This document shows positions 35,976 to 44,208 of a DNA stretch of 64,000 nucleotides, one piece after another. Every line of letters begins with the position of its first letter. Within the stretch, counting starts at the first letter, position 1. The position numbers and the translations under genes were made by a program. The notes beneath the pieces are model-generated. The model searched no databases and had not been told where the DNA came from. It worked only from the letters and a program-made list of their open reading frames with translations. Origin of the DNA: Wukongibacter sp050859025 (GTDB lineage Bacteria > Bacillota > Clostridia > Peptostreptococcales > Caminicellaceae); assembly GCF_050859025.1 (NCBI RefSeq), contig NZ_CP138200.1, positions 5,828,001 to 5,892,000 on the forward strand, read 5' to 3'.

Positions 35976-38645
35976 TTATATCCAGTAAGACTGTCGTTGC
36001 CATGCATAATTAGGCAGCTTTACAAAGGTTCCTTCCCGAAAAATATTTTTCCATTTTATCGGATAACCCTTTACATATAGCTCTGCAATCCCCTCATTTA
36101 TACTATCCTCTAAGGAGCTATTCCTTTTCAGTGAACTGATTACGGCTGGACTTGAAGGTAAATCCTCCAAATGCATCTGTTCCCACGTATCGGATATATA
36201 AAAGGACAGCAAGGACCCATAGCCAATTTCAATAAATTTATCACTGCCCTCTTCAATCAAAGCTCTAATCCTACCTGCAAAATCGATCATACTAGTAATC
36301 TGCTGCTCCCAATACATTGATGAATACTCTCGGTAAACTCCCAACGAATCAATAGCAGTTGAGTAAAACGGAATTTTTGCTTCATCCATTTTCACAGGTG
36401 GTACTTCAACAAAAGATCCCTGATTTATCTCCATAAGAGGACAATACATTCCCTTTTCCCCAGGTAATTCTCTAAAGAAATAGCCTTGTTTTTCCATTTC
36501 TTCTGCAAGTTTTTCCATCTGCTCTGCTTCACCGGAGAGGGTCAATACCGTCGGTGAATTTGCCGCTGCAATATAGACATCACAGTTCCATGCAGCAATA
36601 AGCTCTTTTATTTCTTCCAATGACGCCATAACATTGAACATCCTTCCCGGTGTCAAAACAGCATCCATACGTTTTGACCGACCATAAACCAACTGCACAG
36701 CAGTATCAAGCGTCAACATTCCTGATAGATATGCTACCACTATCTCCCCCTGTCCGTAGCCTAGCAATTTACCAGGAGACACTCCATTTTTCTCCCACAG
36801 CCCACATAAGGCTACTTGAAAAGCAAAATATAAAACATCAGAAAGCACGGAGTTTGAGCACAGCATTTCCAAAGTATTTGCTTCTAATGCAGTAAGTATG
36901 GAAGCTCCTGTAATTCCACGATATACCATATCAACCTGCTGCAAAGTCTCTGAAAACAGAGGTTTTTTAAACAACTGTAGCAAATCGCTACTGAGCCACT
37001 TTTCATGACTGTCAGAAAATGCAAACACAACCTTTTCCGACTTTCCGTTAATGCCTTCACCATAAAAAATATCTGTAACATTCTGCCTTTCAGAAATAAA
37101 TTCTTTTAATTTATTCATTAAGTCTTTTTTATCTCTACAAAGAATCGCAAGACGTTGTCTCAAATGATCCTTTCTCTCACTTGCTGAATAACACAAATCA
37201 TATAAATCAAGCTCCTGATTCTTTTCAATAAATGAAAGATAATTTTCAGCATTTTCTTTTAGAGCATCTAGGTTATGCCCTGACACAAGAAAGATACTGC
37301 TCTGCACTTGCTCCGTATCTGTACGCTTTTTAACGTTGATAGCCTCTGTTGCTGCAAAATTCTCCACACTTTCCAAAACCATGTGCAGATTAGCACCACC
37401 AAGACCAAAGGAGCTGACTCCCGCAATGAGCTTTTTGTTCTCAGGCCATGCTTTCAATTCGGTTTGTACCCGTACCTGTATATTTTCTACGTCTATATTC
37501 TCACCAAACTGCTTAAAGTGCAGACTTGGAGGAATTTGTTTCTGCTTAATGATTAAACAGGTTTTAATAAATGCAACAATACCTGAAGCAGTTTCCAAAT
37601 GACCTATATTAGTTTTTACAGTACCAACCATACAATAATCTCCACTTTTACGACCTTCAGATACTGCACCATTGATTCCATTCAACTCAATCTCGTCACC
37701 TACTGGGGTTCCTGTCCCATGTGTTTCTATATAGTGTACATCACTTGGCAATACGCCAGCATTCCTGTAAGCAGTCTTCAGTAGTTCTCTCTGTGCATCG
37801 GAATTCGGATAAGTAAATCCTCTACCATTTCGTCCACCATGGTTGAAGGATGCACCAGAAATAACAGCCCAGATGTCATTACCATCCTCTATGGCTTTTT
37901 CAAGGGATTTCAGTATAACTACACCTATTCCCTCACCACGGGTATAGCCATCTGCCCTTGCATCAAAGGCTTTACACAAGCCATCTGGGGCAATTAGTCG
38001 AGCATTTTGAAAAATATCTGTAAAATCACAGGAAAGCACTAAATTGGCACCACCTGCCACTGCAACAGAGCATTCACCGCTACAGATCCGTGTATATGCC
38101 TCATTAATCGAAACCATTGATGTAGAGCATGCGGAATCAAACGCAAAGCTCGGGCCCCTAAAATCAAAAATATAGGAAATACGATTGGCCGCAGCAAATG
38201 GTTGGGCACCCGACACTGAGTAAATATCTGCTGTGTTCTTGGAATATTGATGCTCAAAATAATGGGAAAACGATAACCCAGTTCCTATAAAAACACCAGT
38301 ATCGCTTCCTGCAAGCTCCTTTACTGCTATTCCTGCATCCTCAAAGGCCTCCCAAAGGACTTCCATAAGTAACCTCTGCTGCGGGTCCATTCGTTCAGCC
38401 TCTCTAGGTGTGATACCAAAAAAAACTGGGTCAAACATATCAATATCATTTAAATAACCGCATTTATACCTTTTACGGGGACCTTTTGAATACCGAAGGT
38501 CCAAATGCGTCCGAGATTCTGGTAATTCTCCTATCATACATTTGCCCTTAGCTAACATCTCCCAGAATTCCTGCCAGTTCTTTGCACCAGGAAAACGACA
38601 TCCGATTCCAACAACTGCAACTTTATTTTTTAATATATTCTCCAT
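35976..38645 (-). CDS. Ketosynthase with degenerate acyltransferase domain (KS-AT0)
   Basis: About 889 residues. The KS (8-430) is intact: catalytic Cys173 in DSACSTS, His309 in HGTGTPVGD and His349 in KTNIGHLE. After a KS-AT linker comes an acyltransferase-like domain (about 540-840) that has lost its catalytic residues: GHSxGE reads GYGQGE (629-634; Ser and preceding His gone), the PGQGSQ-like motif reads SDSHEK, and the usual AFHS reads MYCP. It ends in the post-AT linker with YAWQRQSYW; no ACP is attached. Presumably it works with the discrete AT and the ACP at the start of the NRPS. ATG 38645 follows GAGGTC; an upstream ATG at 38660 is possible. Confidence 0.9.
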   Translation of the reverse strand: MENILKNKVAVVGIGCRFPGAKNWQEFWEMLAKGKCMIGELPESRTHLDLRYSKGPRKRYKCGYLNDIDMFDPVFFGITPREAERMDPQQRLLMEVLWEAFEDAGIAVKELAGSDTGVFIGTGLSFSHYFEHQYSKNTADIYSVSGAQPFAAANRISYIFDFRGPSFAFDSACSTSMVSINEAYTRICSGECSVAVAGGANLVLSCDFTDIFQNARLIAPDGLCKAFDARADGYTRGEGIGVVILKSLEKAIEDGNDIWAVISGASFNHGGRNGRGFTYPNSDAQRELLKTAYRNAGVLPSDVHYIETHGTGTPVGDEIELNGINGAVSEGRKSGDYCMVGTVKTNIGHLETASGIVAFIKTCLIIKQKQIPPSLHFKQFGENIDVENIQVRVQTELKAWPENKKLIAGVSSFGLGGANLHMVLESVENFAATEAINVKKRTDTEQVQSSIFLVSGHNLDALKENAENYLSFIEKNQELDLYDLCYSASERKDHLRQRLAILCRDKKDLMNKLKEFISERQNVTDIFYGEGINGKSEKVVFAFSDSHEKWLSSDLLQLFKKPLFSETLQQVDMVYRGITGASILTALEANTLEMLCSNSVLSDVLYFAFQVALCGLWEKNGVSPGKLLGYGQGEIVVAYLSGMLTLDTAVQLVYGRSKRMDAVLTPGRMFNVMASLEEIKELIAAWNCDVYIAAANSPTVLTLSGEAEQMEKLAEEMEKQGYFFRELPGEKGMYCPLMEINQGSFVEVPPVKMDEAKIPFYSTAIDSLGVYREYSSMYWEQQITSMIDFAGRIRALIEEGSDKFIEIGYGSLLSFYISDTWEQMHLEDLPSSPAVISSLKRNSSLEDSINEGIAELYVKGYPIKWKNIFREGTFVKLPNYAWQRQSYWI

Positions 38646-38677
38646 AATATCAGACCTCATTTTTATACATTATTAGA

Positions 38678-38781
38678 TATAGAAGTCGCAATAAATCTTT
38701 TACATTTTGATTCCTTTAAAAGCCTTGAAACTTTGGCTATTAAAGAAACCAAAATGTAGATTTATAAGTGCGTTCTATATA
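38678..38781. repeat. R2 palindromic repeat inside the PKS/NRPS cluster
   Basis: About 104 bp, TATAGAAGTCGCAATAAATC at one end and GTGCGTTCTATATA at the other, around a GCC-TTGAAACTTT-GGC centre. It lies just upstream of the KS ribosome binding site, so R2 activity continued after the cluster arrived, or came with it. Confidence 0.8.
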
Positions 38782-38829
38782 TATAAATAATATCTTTCAT
38801 TTTTAAAATATAAAAACTACAACTTAAAC

Positions 38830-38870
38830 GGCAGATGAGGAGAAATGTTTAAAACAGCTCCTCATCCGCC
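38830..38870. promoter_or_regulatory. Strong hairpin between the NRPS and KS genes
   Basis: The stem GGCAGATGAGGAG / CTCCTCATCCGCC (one mismatch) closes a 15-nt loop. On the minus strand it is followed by GTTTAAGTTG, with only a weak T run. It could partly terminate transcription after the NRPS gene or stabilise processed mRNA, lowering KS relative to NRPS expression. Confidence 0.5.
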
Positions 38871-38924
38871 ATATCAAAGGATGTTCTAAGTAATTTATGC
38901 CGCTAAACAGACATATCGAACACC

Positions 38925-38975
38925 TTCTACATTTTTTCAAAGAAATTTATTAAACCTTGAAGTTGCTTATCTCTA
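38925..38975. repeat. R3 repeat overlapping the NRPS stop codon
   Basis: TTCTACATTTTTTCAAAG, then AAATTTATTAAACCTTGAAG and TTGCTTATCTCTA, nearly the same as 59692-59752. The end of the element contains the TAG stop of the NRPS gene on the minus strand. Confidence 0.65.
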
Positions 38976-41900
38976 GCTAATTGATACGTTTTCTTTTTCA
39001 ACCGACACTACATCTTGTTGTGTGTAATCAGGTAAATCTTCAATATAACTAGCCAGTTCACTAATACTTGAATTGTTGAATATCTCATCTATCGGAATAT
39101 CTATGTTGAATTCCTTTCTCAATCTCATCGTCATCATTATTGCGTTAATAGAGTTACCGCCAATTTCAAAAAAGTCTTCCTGCACTCCGACTTTTTCATA
39201 TCCTAATAAGTCACACCATATACCTTCTAGTTTTTTCTCTGTATCACTTTCTGGACCCGTATATGCTTCTAAAGGAACCGCCGTATCAGAAACCTTGTCT
39301 GAAGGCTCAAGAAGCTTATCAATATCAATCTTGCCATTGATAGTCTTTGGCATCGTTTCTATAAAAACAAAGTGAGATGGCAGCATATACTCAGGAAGCT
39401 CACTAGATAGATGTGCTCGCAATTCTTTCAAAGGAATCTGCTCCTCAGCCGATAAATAAGCACAAAGGTATTTCATACCGTTTGTATCCTCCAGTACCTT
39501 TATAACTGCTTCTTTCACTGCTTTATGCTGTAAAATTCTGGCCTCAATCTCTCCAAGTTCAACTCTGAAGCCTCTTATCTTGACCTGACGATCCTTCCTA
39601 CCCAAATATTCTATTGTACCGTCTGGCCTCCACTTCGCAATATCACCGGTTTTATACATTCTTTCCCCGGAAATAAAAGGATTGTATACAAATTTTTCTG
39701 CCGTAAGCTCCGAATTATTAATATAACCTCTAGATAAACCTATTCCCGACAGGCAAACCTCACCCGCAACATTGATAGGAACAAGATTTTGTGACTTATC
39801 TAAAATATATACTCCCATATTGTCTACAGGCGTTCCTATAGGAATATTACTATGCACCTTATTTCTGTCCAAATCATAGCAAGTTGCATAGACTGTTATT
39901 TCTGTTGGACCGTATATATTCACTAGAACCGCTTCAGTTGTAAGCTTATGGAATTTATTGACTGTTGCAACACTTAATACTTCTCCTCCTACGATTGTAT
40001 ATTTTAGACTCTTTAAAGCATTAGTATCATGTTCTTCTATCGCATCTAAAAATGCATTGAGCATAGAAGGAACAAATACAATGTGAGTTACATTATATTT
40101 TTCGATAGCTTCCAAGATTCGTAAAGGATCTTTCTCTGCCCCCGGTTCCAAGATTGCAAGTCTCGCACCCCCAAAAAACCAAGGGTACATCTCTAATACC
40201 GTACCATCGAAGCAATAAGCTCCCTTTAAAAGAACCGTATCGTTTTCGCAAGTAGAATATTTTGAATGTGAATATTCTAAAATATTATATAAGGATTTAT
40301 GTTCAACCATTACCCCCTTTGGCTTTCCTGTAGAACCAGAGGTATAAATAATATAGGCTAAATCATGTCCCTCAATCTCCACTGTCAAATCATTATCATC
40401 ATACTGCAAAGGTTCTGCACTGTCTAAAACAATCGTTCTAGCCGATTCCCCACTATTTGCAGTTGCCAAAGCTTCAAATTTTTTCTGAACAAGCAGTACT
40501 TCTACACCGCACTCTTTAAGCATGTACTCTATTCGCTCTGCAGGATAATTAGGGTCGATTGGAAGATAAGCCCCACCTGTCTTCAATATTCCCATAAGTC
40601 CTAATACCATTTCAAAGGAATGTTCCATTATAACGCCTACAATACTTTCCCGTTTTACATCGTTTTCCAAAAGCATTCGTGCTATTTGATTCGTTTTTTT
40701 ATTGAACTCATCGTAGGTAATCATACAATCATTCAAAACAAGTGCCGTATTATCAGGTATTTTCTGAACCTGTTTATATAGCTGCGTCACAACATTTCTT
40801 TTCACGCTTTTGTCTTCTCCTTGTGAGCGAAGATACGGCATAATCGTAGGGTTAAAGTTTTCCAAAACCTGCTTTTTTTCTTGTTTTGTTAATATTTCCA
40901 ATTCCTTTATTTGTTTTTGAGGATTATCTACTCCGTCCTCTATATACATGATGAATGAATCTAACATGCGGTTTATAGTCTCAGCTGTAAATAAATCAGC
41001 ACTATATTGACAATCTAGAACCAACTGATTCGATGTTTCTATAAAATTGAAAAATAAATCTTTATCAACATAGTTGACTACGGATGATATGTAAACAGAG
41101 GTTCTTGCATCCGGTAAATCAGGAATATGTCCCATTTTGTCATAATTAAATAAAATAGGTGTAATAGGAAATTTACTGGAATTCAATAACTCTGGCCACA
41201 GATCCTTTACGCTTTCACAAAGCTCTGGAAAAGAAAAATTCTGATATTCCAAAACTTCCATAAAATCTGCCGCAGCTTTCTTTAAATGTCCTACAAAAGA
41301 TTTTTCAGCATCAACCCCGATACGAACTGGAAGAATCGACGTATAGTGACCCATGAGTCTCTCCGATTCCTCAGTATATCTTCCTGAGGTAGGCATTGCC
41401 ACAACAATTTCATCACTTCTAGTTATCCTATGCATAAAGGAAGTAAACATAGAAAACAAGACCATATAAAGAGATACATTATTTTTCAACGCCAATGCAA
41501 CTAACTTTTTGTAGAGTGCTTCTTCTAAAACAATTTGTTTATCTGCACCGTGTTGAATCCTGCTTTGAGGTCTTTGATAGTCATAGGGAAGATTGTAAAC
41601 AGGAACAGGTGTTGAAAACTTGTCAATCCAATAGTTTAAATTGGTCTTTCTTTTTTCTTCATCTCCCTCATCATATGGTAAAGCATTGACACTCTCAAAC
41701 AGCTCAGGAACTCTGATTTCACAGCCTGCAGAGTATATCTCCGCTATTTCCTCCAAAATGATGCCCAAGGATATTCCATCTACAAAAATATGATGAGCTT
41801 TTAATACTAGAAGATGCTTCTGTGGAGAAAGCTTCAAAATAACCGCCTCAAAAGCAGGTTTTGCAGAAAGATCAAAGGCTTGTTTGTTATACTCAAATAT

Positions 41901-44024
41901 CCATTGATCCACTGCTTCTTTTTGCCTTGCTTCATCGTAAGAAGTAAAATCTATAACTCGAAGTTCGCTTTTAAAAGTTGTATGTATTTTTTGAACAACC
42001 CTTTTCTCATCAATCGTACTTCTTAATACCTCGTAGCGGTCAGTTACCTTTTGTAGTGCATTTTTCATCACGGTATAATTCAAATCACCATCTATCTGCA
42101 AACTGAAAATAACATTATATGCACTAGCACCTTCCCCATTCATACCGATTTGAGAAATAGCCCATAACTGCTTCTGTTCTTCTGTTAAGAATTTAATTTC
42201 TTCCATAGGGCTGTAGACTAGATTCTTTGGAGCCGGTGTATCAGCTGGTAAAAATCCTCCCCTACGTAAATCCTCGGCACTTTCCTTAGCTGCTTGAATA
42301 ATGTAATCAACATCTTCCTCCGTATGTGCCGTTGTAAGGAAGCAAAGACGCCATTCCCAGATATACACGCCTCTTTCATTCATATGATAATAGAAAAGAT
42401 CTAAATTTCCCATCGTCTCAAAACGGAAAACCGATGCAAAATGAGAAACTCGAATCGGAATCTTATTTTCTTCAAAATATGAATTTAGTATTTTCGCCAT
42501 ACGATCCGTCTTTTTATTTAAATTTTCCTGTAATTGAGGCCCCTCAGCCTTCATATGCTTCAATACTGCATTGGCAACGGGCATCACCATTGGATGCTGA
42601 CAGAAGGTTCCTCCAAAAAATGTACGTTCTGTCTCTGGGAATGACTGATCTCCATATTTCCAGAAACCACCGTCAATTCCATCTAAATATTTTGCCTTTC
42701 CAGCAATTATACCGATAGGCAGTCCACCACCGATTGCCTTACCGTAAGTAGCAATATCTGCCTGAATGCCAAACAAGCCTTGGGCACCTCTAGGATGGCA
42801 ACGGAATCCTGTTATCATCTCATCGAAAATTAACGGAATATCTAGCTCTAAGGTTACCTCCCTCAGCTTATGCAAAAACTCAACTGGCTGTAGCAATGGA
42901 TTTCTGCTCTGTACTGCTTCTACTATGACACCCGCTAATTCGTGTTGATGCTCTCTAATCTTATCAAACGACTCAGGATCTCCATAATCAAGAATCAATA
43001 CTTCTGGAAGAACACTTTCTGGAATACCTGGTGTCACAGAAATAAGTGATCCATCCTCCATCTCAAATTGCCCTTCTGCTAAGGTATAATCACAATGTCC
43101 GTGGTAGGAATCTCTAAACATGGCTATTCGAGTTTTACCTGTAGCGGCTCTTACTAGACGAAGAGCTGCCATATTTGCTTCTGTTCCTGTATTAGCAAAT
43201 GCTACACGGTCAAATCCAGTAAATTCACAAATCATTTTTGCAGTTTCACCTATAATAGGAGATCTAGGCCCTAGCTGCACACCATTATCTATATAATCTT
43301 TAAGAGCCTCCACTATAAAATCTGGACGATATCCAAACATATGTACTCCAAATCCCATAGTAATATCGATATATTCATTGCCGTCAATATCCCATAGTCT
43401 GTCACCTTCGGTTTTAGCACCGATAATTGGATATAGCATTTCTTTGACAGACATTCTGAATCCCACCGTAGCCTTACTATCTGACAAAACAGATCTATAT
43501 TTTTGTGTAAGGCTCTTGGATTTTAGAGTTTTACGGTTATAGCGACGTATTAAAGCTTCAGAATGCTGCTGTTGATCCAAGGAGTAATCCCTCTTGGTCG
43601 TTTCCGGCTTGGCCGTTTGCCATGATACTTTTTCCTTTTTCTTAGCTGGTGCCTTTTTTACCTCAGTTTGCACATGCTTTTCCTGTTGTTTTGATCTTTC
43701 TTTCACAGCAGGCTTTTCTTGAATATGTGTCCTCGGGGTTTCTGTTTCAATTTTGCTGTCTGCTTTCTGTGTAGAATTTTCGGCAATATACTTCGCCAAA
43801 GCACTTAGACTGTTATATTTTTCATATAGTGTCCGTATGGTAATTTTAACACCATATACTTTCTCAATTTCCCGTATAGCCCTAACCAAAATCATGGAAT
43901 CTGCTCCCATTTCTAAAAATGGAACATTGATATTGATTTGTTCTCTGCTAAGTCTTGTATATTTACCGATTAACCCACAAAGTTCTTCTAAAATAATGTT
44001 TACAGTCTTCATAGTCATTTGCAC
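38973..44024 (-). CDS. Hybrid PKS-NRPS megasynthase: ACP-aminotransferase-C-A-PCP
   Basis: A 1683-residue protein. An N-terminal carrier domain (5-82; Ser43 in MGADSM) is followed by a Lys-rich linker, then a class III PLP aminotransferase (about 150-590; FDEMITGF, PLP lysine 429 in ATYGKAIGGGLP) of the kind that makes beta-amino acids in mycosubtilin/iturin synthases. A condensation domain (605-1045) has HHIFVDG at 744-750. The adenylation domain (1080-1570) has YTSGSTGKPKG and Lys1565; its pocket reads D-G-L-V-I-G-I-V-Y-K by alignment to GrsA, nearest to Ile-type codes. A PCP ends the protein (Ser1625 in GGNSIN). There is no thioesterase. GTG start after AGGAG. Confidence 0.93.
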   Translation of the reverse strand: MQMTMKTVNIILEELCGLIGKYTRLSREQININVPFLEMGADSMILVRAIREIEKVYGVKITIRTLYEKYNSLSALAKYIAENSTQKADSKIETETPRTHIQEKPAVKERSKQQEKHVQTEVKKAPAKKKEKVSWQTAKPETTKRDYSLDQQQHSEALIRRYNRKTLKSKSLTQKYRSVLSDSKATVGFRMSVKEMLYPIIGAKTEGDRLWDIDGNEYIDITMGFGVHMFGYRPDFIVEALKDYIDNGVQLGPRSPIIGETAKMICEFTGFDRVAFANTGTEANMAALRLVRAATGKTRIAMFRDSYHGHCDYTLAEGQFEMEDGSLISVTPGIPESVLPEVLILDYGDPESFDKIREHQHELAGVIVEAVQSRNPLLQPVEFLHKLREVTLELDIPLIFDEMITGFRCHPRGAQGLFGIQADIATYGKAIGGGLPIGIIAGKAKYLDGIDGGFWKYGDQSFPETERTFFGGTFCQHPMVMPVANAVLKHMKAEGPQLQENLNKKTDRMAKILNSYFEENKIPIRVSHFASVFRFETMGNLDLFYYHMNERGVYIWEWRLCFLTTAHTEEDVDYIIQAAKESAEDLRRGGFLPADTPAPKNLVYSPMEEIKFLTEEQKQLWAISQIGMNGEGASAYNVIFSLQIDGDLNYTVMKNALQKVTDRYEVLRSTIDEKRVVQKIHTTFKSELRVIDFTSYDEARQKEAVDQWIFEYNKQAFDLSAKPAFEAVILKLSPQKHLLVLKAHHIFVDGISLGIILEEIAEIYSAGCEIRVPELFESVNALPYDEGDEEKRKTNLNYWIDKFSTPVPVYNLPYDYQRPQSRIQHGADKQIVLEEALYKKLVALALKNNVSLYMVLFSMFTSFMHRITRSDEIVVAMPTSGRYTEESERLMGHYTSILPVRIGVDAEKSFVGHLKKAAADFMEVLEYQNFSFPELCESVKDLWPELLNSSKFPITPILFNYDKMGHIPDLPDARTSVYISSVVNYVDKDLFFNFIETSNQLVLDCQYSADLFTAETINRMLDSFIMYIEDGVDNPQKQIKELEILTKQEKKQVLENFNPTIMPYLRSQGEDKSVKRNVVTQLYKQVQKIPDNTALVLNDCMITYDEFNKKTNQIARMLLENDVKRESIVGVIMEHSFEMVLGLMGILKTGGAYLPIDPNYPAERIEYMLKECGVEVLLVQKKFEALATANSGESARTIVLDSAEPLQYDDNDLTVEIEGHDLAYIIYTSGSTGKPKGVMVEHKSLYNILEYSHSKYSTCENDTVLLKGAYCFDGTVLEMYPWFFGGARLAILEPGAEKDPLRILEAIEKYNVTHIVFVPSMLNAFLDAIEEHDTNALKSLKYTIVGGEVLSVATVNKFHKLTTEAVLVNIYGPTEITVYATCYDLDRNKVHSNIPIGTPVDNMGVYILDKSQNLVPINVAGEVCLSGIGLSRGYINNSELTAEKFVYNPFISGERMYKTGDIAKWRPDGTIEYLGRKDRQVKIRGFRVELGEIEARILQHKAVKEAVIKVLEDTNGMKYLCAYLSAEEQIPLKELRAHLSSELPEYMLPSHFVFIETMPKTINGKIDIDKLLEPSDKVSDTAVPLEAYTGPESDTEKKLEGIWCDLLGYEKVGVQEDFFEIGGNSINAIMMTMRLRKEFNIDIPIDEIFNNSSISELASYIEDLPDYTQQDVVSVEKENVSIS

Positions 44025-44208
44025 AACACACTCCTATAAGTATTTAAGTAAAAGCTTTATATAGGTAACCAACGTTAAAGATTAATAAATTTAAAAGGAA
44101 AAATGTAAAAGCCTTTATCATTTTCTTTGCAGTTTATCCTAGGTTTTAGGACTGGTAACCTGTATTGAACTACGGAGAGTATGTGCCACGCCCCCTTCCT
44201 TTTATTTA

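Noticed and set aside
36650..36895. Many plus-strand open frames of 60-190 codons opposite the PKS/NRPS, spoIIE, mfd and other genes
   Set aside because: They are antisense to well-supported genes, lack ribosome binding sites and recognisable domains, and reflect codon bias of the true gene.
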